From: Biscogniauxia marginata
Lineage: Eukaryota; Ascomycota; Sordariomycetes; Xylariales; Xylariaceae
Assembly: GCA_022695795.1 (NCBI GenBank)
Contig: MU404072.1
Span: 124,001-188,000 of the forward strand
DNA: 64,000 nt
Direction: 5' to 3'
Made by a program: the position numbers and the translations under genes. Positions within the stretch are counted from its first letter, which is position 1, and each line of letters opens with the position of its first letter. The notes under the pieces were generated by a model, which worked only from the letters and a program-made list of their open reading frames with translations, ran no database searches and had not been told where the DNA came from. This document shows, in pieces, positions 46,846 to 57,529 of this stretch.

Positions 46846-48738
46846 TGAAACGGCACACCAAATACGAAAAGTGTTGGTGAAGAAAGCAGCCGGACGATAT
46901 GGGAAATCGGCAATTCTTGAATTGAGGATGAAGACCAGTTCGTTTTGGTGGGTAAATGCTTCTGCGGATGGGGAAACAGCCCATTCAATGAGCTTTGGAT
47001 TTGTTTATTTCGGAATTCATAAATTGCAATAAAATATCCATAGATGCCTTAACTACTGTGCTGTTATATACATTCCCTACAATTTGAGGACCACTGATAA
47101 TTCAGGACATGACTTTTGGTCCAATATTTCATATTTGGATGCTACTAAGGATTTTTTAAGTATTGAAAATATCGACTAATATGCATACACAAAGGTCCAA
47201 TTTGATGCTTCACACGCTTTTCCACCCATAACCACCTGCCAACCCGCGTGTTTACTAGTTTTAAGCTGGGAGGCTTTCTGCAATTTATCCAAAGTAGCCA
47301 TTAATGTATGTCAATATAGAGTGATTAGAGCAACACATTAATTTCAAGTCTGACCAGAGTTATTAATAGCGTTTCTCATTTTCTGTGATTTCACAGATTT
47401 GTATTTTATCATCACTATACTTGGACGCCAAATGTAAGTTATTTGTGTAGGTGAATGCTGCTCTATCGTTACATGACTAATTGTAGTGACACTACAATAA
47501 TTATGCCTATGCGAAGACCAGGTATTTATACTTAGTTTTTTGATAGAAATTCCAAGAGGAAATTCTATATTATATTTCATATTCAAGGCTGCTTGCCCCC
47601 CTGCATGCCACACCTGTTGTCTATATACCATTATAGATATGAGTATCTCAGCTATCAGGCTGACGTTGAGAGGCTGAGTTCATGGAATCCTGTTTGATGT
47701 CGTTAGTCCTAATTAGTTGTCTTACGGTGCCTTACAATTTCGTCAGGACCCCAGTATGATATCTGCATAGCAACCGAAATCGGGTTTAAAAATTTCCAAT
47801 CATCGTGTATTAACGCATAGGCTTGTTCCCTACCCCATATTGTTTGCTATGACCCCTCATATTAGGGCTGAGATACACTGACTGACCCGAGGGATTTACA
47901 TAGAGTTTTGCCAAATGTTATCATGACATCAATCCCCCCTTAATAGCCTCCGTAAATTACTCGGCACATTATAAAGTGCATCGCCTTGTCCGCATTTAAC
48001 TAGTCTGTAGGAATTCGTGCAAACTCCTGGCTCTCAATAGTTCTTCGTTGCCAATGTTAGTCATACATTTCTCATTTTCACATCGTATTGGCGTTGATAT
48101 TCTAGATACACAGGTACCTACCTACCTACTTATTTATTCTAGTTCTAACCTTAAACTCCCATCTCTTTTTCATATGTGGAGGAAAACCCTTTTCAACTAA
48201 GCATCATGATACACTTGAAATGGAATCTTATGCCAAACTCCAATAGCCTCATCATTATTACCCGTAGTAGATTTCATCATGTTTTAATAGTACGTTTGAG
48301 AGAATTAACTTCAGTCAAGCAACACCAAGTCCTATATTGCACAAACATCAAGTCCTTAGCTAAGCTAAAAGTTTAGGTAGAGTAAGTTCCTCTATGAGTG
48401 CATTGCACTAGAGCCCTGTCATATAGTCTGGTGATCATATGTAATTCTATATTAGAACTTTCTATGAACCAAACCAACGTATGGCTTCATTGTAGATTCT
48501 AGGTCAAAGGATAAACTTGGTCACAATGTACTTATTCTTGAACTTACTTTAGATAGATGAATGGAATGGCATTGCTTGTAAAGACCACATTAATTAACTA
48601 AAACTTCTTTTCGTGGACTGTCCGGCCTCTTTATGCAAATTAGAGGCAGGCAGCTTGTTTATATACCGACATCGGCCCGCTATTTAGTTGTCTGATCCGA
48701 GGATGGATCATGTCCGAGCTCGGGTGCGCCTATAAAAT

Positions 48739-48747
48739 TTATCAGAT
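48739..48747 (-). promoter_or_regulatory. ATCTGATAA iron-GATA operator upstream of the SidF-like gene, site 1
   Basis: TTATCAGAT on plus, exact operator on minus, 521 bases before the ATG at 49268. Confidence 0.7.
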
Positions 48748-48797
48748 CGCTCCAAGGCGGATTGGCCGCCCCAAATCCCAGCCCAATCCACTTAAAG

Positions 48798-48806
48798 TTA
48801 TCAGAT
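48798..48806 (-). promoter_or_regulatory. ATCTGATAA iron-GATA operator upstream of the SidF-like gene, site 2
   Basis: TTATCAGAT on plus, 462 bases before the ATG. Site 1 is 59 bases away in the same orientation. Confidence 0.7.
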
Positions 48807-49267
48807 CCGTGCTTGCATTTGTGCCAAGACTGACGATGCACCCCCCATCCCCTGAAGATTAAGAAGATTGGACAGTTTCTTGTAAGATCGTCTACTTTAG
48901 TGGCGAAAAGTATCATTCCAGGGTCATGAAAAAGAGTGCTTCACTAGTCAGGATTGGCATGTAAAGCCTGTGAACAAATGAGGTACTTGGGTGTTACTTG
49001 TTGACTACTGTCGTCCAAGAATGATGTGTACAACAGTATACCTCTAACATACTATCCTATAGACCAATGCAGGGTCACAACAAGGATAATGGCACACGAA
49101 CAGCAACGGTAATATAACGTAAGAGGTAGTTTTCTCCACTGTAGCTAACAGCTTCTGGTGTCTGGTGAACAAACAAAACTGCTGAAGCTGGGAGGCAGAG
49201 GAACTGGAAGGATTTCCTCACAAGCTACCCGCCAATCGAACCTCTTCAGCTCACTTTTGACGTTGCA

Positions 49268-50677
49268 ATGGCAGGACATCCAGAGAACAAACCTGTCATC
49301 AGGCTACCGCATCCATACCTCACACCCTACTACCTCGTGAAGTCATCACAGACGTCTGAATCTTCAGCGCCATTGATTCAATTAAAGACCCCGAGCGCCA
49401 AAGGCAAAGCGACGCCACCCCCAGAGTCCCTCCACAGCGACTCTCTCTTCTTCACAGAGCCGTCGGATTTAAAGTCCAGCGAGCGACCGCCCGAATCAAA
49501 TAATACGCCATGGGGTCGAGCTCGACGTTCTCCAAGCTCATCCTTCGTGTGGGATAGTGAAACACCGCCAACACTAGGACAAGCGTGGCTGCTTATCTAT
49601 GTGCTCTTCACCATCCGCCCCGCGATGGAGAGTTTCCGTCTCATACTCTCCGGTAAAGGTAGAGAAGGTCTAGGGGCGCAGCTCAAGGCCGTTCTACTGG
49701 CAGTCGATCATCCGATCGCTAGTGGCCTCACCGACGAGCTCCTCGTCCCACGGAGCACATTCTGGCAGGGTGCCGGTTCCCCCTTTGGGCCGCGCACGGC
49801 CTGGATCCCGGAGGATGAATTGTCGGTGTCGGCGCCTCTGCCGAAGCCGTTGTCGGCATACCCGCTCACGCCGACCGAGCACATGATGACCAACGAGCCG
49901 CCCAGTACGCTGACATGGCACCCGCGGCGGTCGGCCAAGCCGCGCCCGGGCTCAGTCATCTACAGCCGCTGGATTCCGCACCTACGCGAGACCTTCAGCA
50001 TGGTCGCGCTCGACTACCTGAACGACGAGCACCTAGATCTATTCCACACATGGCAGAACGACCCGCGCGTCTCTCAAGGCTGGAACGAGACTGGCACCCT
50101 TGACCAGCACCGCGAGTACCTTCGCAAGGCCCATCAGGACCCTCACCAGATCACCATCCTGGCGCGCTTCGAGGACACGTATTTCGCCTACTTTGAAGTC
50201 TACTGGGCCAAGGTATGTTCTACGAGAGAGAAGAGTTGTTTTATGTCCTCATGGGACGCAGTGATTAATTCGTTCGATATCTAAATGCTAACAATTCAAA
50301 TTTTTCCTTCATAGGAGGATCGACTAGGCGCATACTATAGCGCCGGAGATTTCGACCGCGGCCGGCACTCGCTCGTCGGTGATATACGATTTCGCGGCCC
50401 CCATCGCGTGACAGCTTGGTGGTCCAGCTTGATGCACTACCTGTTTCTCGACGACCCGCGCACTCAGGAGGTAGTTGGCGAGCCGAAGTACACGAACAGC
50501 TCGGTGCTGGCGTACGACTTCATCCACGGGTTCGGGCTGGACAAGTTCGTGGACCTGCCTCACAAGCGCTCTGCATTCATGAAGTGCTCGCGCGAAAGGT
50601 TCTTCCAGCTCTCCCCCTTCCATGAGAGCGAGAAGATCATTGGTGGCACCTTGGTAGGTCTTGTACCTAAGTTGTAA
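49268..50677 (+). CDS. sidF: Siderophore biosynthesis N5-hydroxyornithine acyltransferase (SidF-like)
   Basis: Exons 49268-50212 and 50315-50677, giving 435 residues with a phase-0 join. The N-terminal half is a variable substrate-side region. The C-terminal half is a GNAT acyltransferase of the IucB/RhbD/Rv1347c type (Acetyltransf_8): [16 protein letters not shown], an FEVYWAKED strand across the splice junction, [44 protein letters not shown]. These motifs are specific to hydroxamate-siderophore acyltransferases. SidF adds anhydromevalonyl to N5-hydroxyornithine for fusarinine/TAFC; the paralogue SidL adds acetyl for ferricrocin. I favour SidF because a SidI-like ligase that would supply its acyl donor lies 12 kb away. 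The C-terminus PKL is also a plausible type-1 peroxisomal signal, and SidF is peroxisomal in Aspergillus. Two iron-GATA sites lie 462 and 521 bases upstream. SidL cannot be excluded. Confidence 0.83.
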
Positions 50678-50874
50678 ATAAAGGAGCATCAGTAGTATAT
50701 AAGGGGATTATCATCACCAAAGTGCCAAATAGAGCAGCAGCAAAATTAGTCTATCATAAATCATGTTTCAATCTACACCGCGAAGTATCTAGCTGTGCTA
50801 TAAGCCTATACGTAAATTACCGAGTAGTTCATCCCGTTAGCACCGTTTTTCAACCCAAATGACATATCTATCAC

Positions 50875-52503
50875 CTAAGTACCTCCTAGACGAAGATGAT
50901 CCCAAACAACTGCGAACAGGGTCAGCAACGGTAACTGGTAGACTGGTGTGAGTGAAACTTACTCCTGAACCCAAGATCATCCTCGAAGAACCACTGCATG
51001 ACCTGCGGTCCGGAGTTCATACCCTCTGAGCCATACGAAACAGCGTTCTTGCCGACGGCAAGACCAATCATGGGGGGGATCTCGCTCAACTCGGTAAATT
51101 CGGGCTTCTTGCCCTGGATGTGCTCAAGCATAATTTGGTGAATGTTCAGGCCGGCGATCTTTCCTTCATGCATCGCGGCACCACAACGCTTGATGCCCGA
51201 CCAGTATATTAGGTCGCCCACGGCGAAGTGTGATTTGGCATTTGGGACTTCTGATGCGAATTGCATGCTAGAGATAACCTTCACATAGCCCTCTTCGCTG
51301 AGAGCCTCCTTAGGCAAGAAATCCGTGGACGGTACGCTCTTTGAGATGGCCATAATGACGTTGCTAGCGGTCATTTTGTGTCCATTGGTAAACTCGACCT
51401 CGTATACCTTCGTACCATCTTCGCTCTTGATAAGGGTGCTGCTCTGCAGACGGTGGCTCAGAAGGACATCCACGCCAGTTTGTTGAGTAAGCTCCAGAGC
51501 ACAATCCTTCACCATGTCTGGTAGTGGTTCTGCCGATAGGAGCTTATCTCGTGAATGTGCCAGGGTCACCTTGACGTTGGGCTGCACATGTTTCAATTCC
51601 GCGGCCATCTCAATACCAACAGCACCTAAAAATGAGGGAACAGATATCAGTAAGGCGTAGGTCTCACAACGTATATCATGCCGCACTAACCTCCGCCAAC
51701 AACCAGCACTGGTTCTGTACTCTTGATCACGGCATCGATATGTGCACCCGCCTCAACTAGATAATCCTTCCGGTTCAGAGACTGCGGCACAACAGGCCAT
51801 ACTCTCCGAAGACCGGTAGCAGTAATAAAGAAGTCGTAGCTCTCATTCCATGATGTCTGGCTTCCAGATTCCGAGATGGTGGCAGTTTTATTTTCGCAGT
51901 CCACTTTGGTGACTCTTCCGTGAACAAAGCACACGTCGGGTCTCTGCAGTATCTTGATGTCCTTATAATCTACCCAAGCCTTCTCTGTGTAGCTTTTCGA
52001 GGCTAAGGCTAGAGGTGATCCGATTACGTGATCTAGATGTAGGGAATCAGCCTAGGTGAGAGTAGAGCTGCTTTGAATGACTTACAAAAGCCATCACGCT
52101 CATCGACAATAGTGATATCGACGGGAATTGGTGACTCGATCGTATCGCAGCGCTCAAGGAGGTTGATGGCGGCAGACAAGCCGGCGTAACACCCGCCAGC
52201 GATAAAGACCCTATATGGGTTCGCCGGCGTGCGAATATCGGTTCCAACGTAAGAGCTCATCGTAGCCCGTTGTTGATATCTACGATTCTCGCAAGGAAAA
52301 TAGCGGACACTAGCAGATGGAAGCTGATGCAAAAGTCTAAACTTTGGGGCCAAAAAACTTGTTGAACTGATGCGTCGTGGAGGGTGAGAGGAGGATTTTG
52401 CACAAATAATCTCCACACGTCGGTGGTAGCATCGAATGAAACTAGACAATCGGTGACTCGGGAGCCGGAATAGTGCCAGCCTAAATGACCTGACCAAACC
52501 CAT
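50875..52503 (-). CDS. AIFM2/AMID-like FAD-dependent pyridine nucleotide oxidoreductase
   Basis: Exons 52503-52086, 52032-51691, 51625-50963, 50909-50875, giving 485 residues (404 from the internal ATG at 52260). The exon-2 acceptor is CATCTAG before 52032; the earlier CCTAG gives a stop. Pyr_redox_2 fold: the FAD-binding RVFIAGGCYAGLSAAINLLE early, HVIGSPLALAS, an FFITATGLR strand, the NAD(P)H-binding PVLVVGGGAVGIEMAAEL, and the FAVGDLIYWSG block near the C-terminus that contacts flavin. Relatives are AIFM2/FSP1 and fungal AIF-like NAD(P)H oxidoreductases that reduce quinones or other small acceptors. Residues before 52260 (MGLVRSFRLALFRLPSHRLS...) are Arg/Ser-rich and nearly free of acids, like a mitochondrial presequence. 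Two exact iron-GATA sites lie 292 and 400 bases upstream. It is convergent with the SidF-like gene. A ferric-siderophore reductase role is speculation. Confidence 0.82.
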
Positions 52504-52794
52504 TGACCCAGCCAAGGTCCTGGAATGTCCCCTGTACTGCCCATGGATCCAACTTATACATCATGATAGCGCCATAAGCTTAGGCAACGCAGTCCGCTGC
52601 TGCATAGAGCCAAGCTTATACAGCTCGACCCCCGATGTCGGGTCTACTTATGTTAGATTTTGGCCGGGAACAAGGGATGGGCAAGTGATAGCGAGCCCGC
52701 CACAGCCGTCCCTACAAGGGAATGACATCAGTGACATTATGTAGTGGGTAGTTTGCTTGCTTGTTTCATAAGAATTCGTATCCGGGAAATTTCC

Positions 52795-52803
52795 ATCTGA
52801 TAA
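52795..52803 (+). promoter_or_regulatory. ATCTGATAA iron-GATA operator upstream of the flavoprotein, site 1
   Basis: Exact operator 292 bases upstream of the flavoprotein ATG at 52503. Confidence 0.68.
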
Positions 52804-52902
52804 CAAAACGATGGGTGCATACCTAAAGCAAAAATAACGCAGGAGAGTTCTTACTGGTATGTCAGGGGGGGCCGGTCGGCCGGACCTGATGTGGAGACAA
52901 AG

Positions 52903-52911
52903 TTATCAGAT
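52903..52911 (-). promoter_or_regulatory. ATCTGATAA iron-GATA operator upstream of the flavoprotein, site 2
   Basis: TTATCAGAT on plus, 400 bases upstream of the flavoprotein ATG. The downstream context CCGC matches the flank of the 35143 site. Confidence 0.68.
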
Positions 52912-53399
52912 CCGCCCCCTGCAGGGGGTTAACCGGGGTAGCTTGCATCGCTTTCTCTCGGCCGGGATAAGACACTGTACAGGAGCAGATGATCCTGGTA
53001 GGTGTGTCCGCCAAGCAACTTGTTGGTACTTCTATGTACATACGTACTGGAAAGGAGTGAATATTCCGAGCTTCCTTTTTCTGGATTTTAGACCGAGACA
53101 TGGAAAACCTAAAAAGGAATTTCTGTTACGTATAGAACTAACGCTATCCGTGTTTGATGTGCCTCGATCGGATAATTAAGGAGCTTCTCAAGCAGACTAG
53201 ATTTTAACAGCATCTCGGACAATACACTGAATGAACTGTGCGCAATGAGTCATGGGCGTCTTGGTTCCCGGCTAATCTATTTAGAACACAATGACTTGTG
53301 AGACCTAGAGAAGCAGAACCCAGAAGAATCACCGCCAATCTCACATTTGACGTAATGAGAGGTGTGTGGGAAATAGTTTGACCGCCGATCTATGAGTAA

Positions 53400-55250
53400 T
53401 AATATCTGTTTAACAGAATCCCCGTGTAGGATAATATCAATATATTACATGCCGGGAACTTAGGAAAACGCACATATCCTTAGATAGCATTATAACATAT
53501 TGTGCTATCTTGTGACTAAGTGGTTTTAAATTAAAAGCTGTCCTGATGAAGGCTTAGTAACTTACGAGTAAACCCTTTAAACTCATAAATACCTGCTATA
53601 AGTATATCGGGATAAATATCAACTACTATACAGTTTTAAATAGTATTAAGTTCTTAGTTAAAGATTGACTTTTTAGTGCTCTGATAATAAATGACTTATT
53701 TTCTAAACATCGCGTAAAAGAGTTTATAAACTGGCTTGTATCACTAGACCTAGGCTGAGTATAGGAGTTGAAAGATGGGGCGAGATAAAGAATTAAGGTA
53801 GGGAAACACGCACCAGGCTTAGTTTATCCCTTATATGCCACTCGGAGTTGTTTACCATATATTACTCCAAGACTCGCAGCTAAATCCACACGTTATTAAT
53901 TTCCATTCCTATATTTAAAGCTGAGATATAGTTGCTTCTAGGCTAGACCTGTCACCTCAAATATCTTTCTTGTCAACTTAAGCAGTACTCTTTTGTACCT
54001 TTAGCAAAACGATTTGTTCTGATTATAAAAAATATGAATTACAACGTGTTCGCGCCGCACATTAAGTCCTCGACACAGTGTATTTAAATCCAGTGCAACT
54101 TAATCAACCATCCTCCCGCTCAGTCAGCTCTCAGACCTGCTAGTCAAGACCGTCGCCGTCATCCTAGCACGTAAAGAGACACAAGTGCTCAATAAAGGTG
54201 GACAAGGGTTATTCAAGCGTGAGGCGTTCTTTCTTAGGCTTGGCTGAGTTTTATTACTGTTGTTTCTGCGGCAATTCTAACAGTTTAAACCGTACTTACT
54301 CACGTAGTAAACCCAGCTTACCGCTGCTCCATTATTTCAATACGTTTAATAAAGGTGTAAATTACCTTTCTATCTGCGTACCTTTACTTCTAACTCTTTG
54401 CCTAATGACAACGTTATCACTTATCCCAAAAGGAAGCTTGCATGATGATAGTTGAGATTGATGCCGTACAATATTTGACAGTCAGTAACAGTAGCTGTTT
54501 AACGCAGTATATGTGGATTGTATACTCGCTACCCAGTGGTACATTTGAATCCCATTCAGTGGCTGCACACCGATGCTTTGCTTGTCTTGACCATCGATAG
54601 TGTCTCGATATTAGACAACCACACTAAATGCAGAGCTGCATCAACACCAGAATAGGCTCTTTATCAATAGCCTTAACCAAGCAACCCTTGCAACCAGCCG
54701 GTATAGTAAGATGGAAACATGTAGCCTCTAGCGCATTGATTTGGTAGGATGTATGTAATAATTCCGGACGGCTTCAACATTGATGGCCTTTATTATGGAT
54801 GTTCTAAGGTATTACCACTTATTAGCACTCCTAAGGTCAAGTAATCGAGCTTATCACATCGAGACTATACAAGGTAGCTGAACAACGACAACCTAAACAA
54901 GATAAAAACTTACATAGCAAGCTTTTCAACTCGATAGTAACTATACTTATAAAGCGATCTCCGAATTTATATCTAGTATCTAGTTATCCTTCATATAAAA
55001 AAGTAAAAATCAAAGTTAATAAGGAATCATTTTCATTATTATTAAGCTTTACTTTAATAAATAAACTAAATATATATAAAGCTAAGTAGTACTTTCGAAA
55101 TTTAGTTGATATACATTATATATGACGTTAAAACACTAAATTTTAAACCATGATAAATTCACGATAGTATTAAGTATAACTCACACTATATAGTCTCAAC
55201 ACCGGGTACATATGTTTGTAGTTTCCTTATAAATAAATGGAAAGTCTCCA
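53400..55250. other. AT-rich, decayed stretch
   Basis: Long runs of A/T with TTTAAA and TATATA words and no sustained frame. One 85-codon frame at 54198-54455 has no recognisable feature. No element ends are visible. Confidence 0.5.
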
Positions 55251-55703
55251 GGTCATATTAAACTTTTTGAATACGTGAATTCACCTAAACTCTGCATGGA
55301 GCATGTGAGATGAATTTCAGTTGATTGGCTGATATGGTTTCTTTGTGTAGAGAACGCACAGCCACAGTTAGTGGGCGCAGGCCTATGAGGACATTGCCGA
55401 GAACAGCTTAAGGTTAGACGTAGACCCGCCTTGAACCTCGGCAAAAGTCGATGGGTGTCGGTCATCAGCCTCATCCCATTCCAACCAAGATTCCCTCAAG
55501 GTTGCCGGATGAACTGCACATGAACTCTTACATCGCAGAGAACTCGGTTGCATCTGACAATTCCGGTAGTCCGTACCGCTGTTTCTCCCTCGTCCGACTG
55601 AGCTGATTTCCCCAGCAGCTTGTCTGTCCTATTCCCAATCTGATCAATCCTCATCTGAATCGTTTCATCCCTGAATTATTCCATCAAAACACTCTCCCCC
55701 AAA

Positions 55704-57209
55704 ATGGTGATAGTGTCAAAACAAGCCCCCCGTCAATCGCTGACGGTAGTGGACAACCGGACCAACCAGGTCTATGAAATTCCCATCAAGCACAATTCAG
55801 TGCAAGCGACCGATTTCAAGAAGATCAAGTCGCAACGGGGAAATGATCGGGAGGAGGATGAGACCGAACAGGGCCTCAGGGTCTACGACCCGGCCTACAT
55901 GAACACCGCCGTGGTCCAGAGTAAGATCACTTACATCAATGGCCAGGACGGTGTTCTACGGTACCGCGGATACCCGATTGAGCAGTTAGTCAAGAAGAGT
56001 GATTTTCTCGAAACGGCCTTTCTGCTTATTTACGGAGAGTTGCCGACCAAGCCGCAGTACAGCAGCTGGCAAAACGAGGTTATGCATCACACTTATATCC
56101 ACGGCGACATCGAGGGCATGTTCAAGTCGTTCCGGTACGACTCGCACCCCATGTCTATGCTGGCTTCGGCCTTTGCTACACTCGGCGCATTTGCGCCGGA
56201 AGCCAACCCTTCTCTCAAAGGTCAGAAGCTCTATACCAATGCCGCGTCTGGGGATATGGATGCGCTGCAAATCCTCGATAGGCAGATTCTACGCATTATC
56301 GGAAAAGCGCCCACCCTAGCGGCTGCCTCTTACCGGATGAGACAGGGTCGGCCATTTAACCGACCCGCTCAGGGCTTGTCCTACACGGGCAACTTTTTAT
56401 ATCTTCTGGATAACCTGTCAGGTCACGAATACCAGCCCCATCCCGTACTTGAGAAAGCGCTAGATACTTTGTTCATTATTCACGCCGACCACGAGGTGAA
56501 CTGCTCCACCGCCACCGTCCTTCAGGTTGGAAGTTCCCTCGTCGACCCTTATAGCGTCGTATCGGCCGGCTGCGCCGCCCTGTACGGGCCGTCCCATGGG
56601 GGCGCATCGGAGAGTGCCATCCGAATGCTGATGGAGATCGGCTCGCCCGAGAACGTGCCGGCTTTCATGGAAAAGGTCGAGAAGCGGGAGCGCGTGCTCG
56701 TCGGTTTCGGCCACCGGGTCTATAAGAACGTGGACCCGCGGTCGACGGCGATCCGCGAGCTCGCCGAGCAGGTGTTCCAAGTGACGGGGCGCAACAAGCT
56801 GCTCGACACAGCGCAGACGCTCGCCGACTACGCGCGTAAGTCAGAGTTCATGCGCAGCCGTAACCTCTACCCCAACGTCGACTTCTACTCGGGCCTCATC
56901 TACCAGGCCATGGGCTTCCCGCTCGACTTCTACCCTGTGCTGTTCGCGGTCCCGCGATGTGTCGGCTGGCTCGCCCACTGGAGGCAGCTGATGCTCAACC
57001 CGTCCGGCGTTAAAATCTGGCGGCCGCGGCAGCTATACCTCGGCGAGGGCCAGAGGGACTACGTTGGGGCAGAGAAGCGCAAGGAGAAGGAGAACTCTAC
57101 CGTTTTCGATGCGCCGGTTCCGGTGCATCACGGTGACGATAGCAAGAGAAACGAACTTGCCACATACAAGGACGAGAGGGGTCAGACTTGGGGGAGGGCC
57201 AAACTATAA
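55704..57209 (+). CDS. Bacterial-type citrate synthase with peroxisomal C-terminus (AKL)
   Basis: Single exon, 501 residues, ATG in context AAAATGG. It condenses acetyl-CoA with oxaloacetate. The sequence follows the GltA-type (type II) enzymes rather than the ordinary mitochondrial citrate synthase: VVQSKITYINGQDGVLRYRG, HADHEVNCSTATV, LYGPSHGGASESA with His298, VGFGHRVYKNVDPRS with His337, LYPNVDFYSGLIYQAMGFP with Asp393, CVGWLAHWRQ. All three catalytic residues are present. There is no mitochondrial presequence, and the protein ends RAKL, a canonical type-1 peroxisomal signal, so it probably works in peroxisomes as yeast Cit2 does for the glyoxylate cycle and acetyl export. It has no introns, unlike its neighbours. 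It is convergent with the P450 gene. An alkylcitrate synthase of secondary metabolism is a less likely alternative. Confidence 0.9.
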   Translation: MVIVSKQAPRQSLTVVDNRTNQVYEIPIKHNSVQATDFKKIKSQRGNDREEDETEQGLRVYDPAYMNTAVVQSKITYINGQDGVLRYRGYPIEQLVKKSDFLETAFLLIYGELPTKPQYSSWQNEVMHHTYIHGDIEGMFKSFRYDSHPMSMLASAFATLGAFAPEANPSLKGQKLYTNAASGDMDALQILDRQILRIIGKAPTLAAASYRMRQGRPFNRPAQGLSYTGNFLYLLDNLSGHEYQPHPVLEKALDTLFIIHADHEVNCSTATVLQVGSSLVDPYSVVSAGCAALYGPSHGGASESAIRMLMEIGSPENVPAFMEKVEKRERVLVGFGHRVYKNVDPRSTAIRELAEQVFQVTGRNKLLDTAQTLADYARKSEFMRSRNLYPNVDFYSGLIYQAMGFPLDFYPVLFAVPRCVGWLAHWRQLMLNPSGVKIWRPRQLYLGEGQRDYVGAEKRKEKENSTVFDAPVPVHHGDDSKRNELATYKDERGQTWGRAKL

Positions 57210-57529
57210 GGACGATCCAATCGCTGTCTCTTTTTTTCCTTTTCAACCTCATGTAAAGCATTCCTGAATTTCTTTTCTGGGAGGCGTCACGCGTTGCTGG
57301 GAAACACAAACTGTATTGGAGATATTGTATGCTAGCTGGGACTCGATACTTAGGTAAATTTCTTAACCCATCTTATTCATCTTAATGCTAGATCTTATAT
57401 TGTCACACTTTTATCTATTTATCGACTATTTATGTCCCGTGCACGGTAGTTATGGCCATTGGCCACTTTCGTCATGTTGAACCTGGCTTTTTATCGAATA
57501 TTCCCGGAAATTATCGTTTTTGAATCCAA

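Larger units (their letters stand above)
46453..49267. other. Intergenic region upstream of family member 3 and the SidF-like gene
   Basis: About 2.8 kb. The left part holds a degenerate tandem duplication of the member-3 promoter. The right part carries two iron-GATA sites in front of the SidF-like gene. Between them is AT-rich DNA with no supportable gene. Confidence 0.6.
52504..55703. other. Intergenic region with AT-rich island, no gene seen
   Basis: About 3.2 kb. The left 400 bases carry two iron-GATA sites and TATAAG boxes for the flavoprotein. About 53400-55250 is AT-rich with stops in all frames and looks decayed. The last 150 bases, pyrimidine-rich with CTCTCCCCC, are the leader of the citrate synthase gene. 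Confidence 0.6.

Noticed and set aside
53680..53690. Iron-GATA-like CTCTGATAA upstream of the citrate synthase
   Set aside because: It has one mismatch and is about 2 kb from the start codon in AT-rich DNA.
54198..54455. 85-codon plus frame with hydrophobic C-terminal segment
   Set aside because: It lies in a decayed AT-rich stretch, with no signal peptide or family resemblance.
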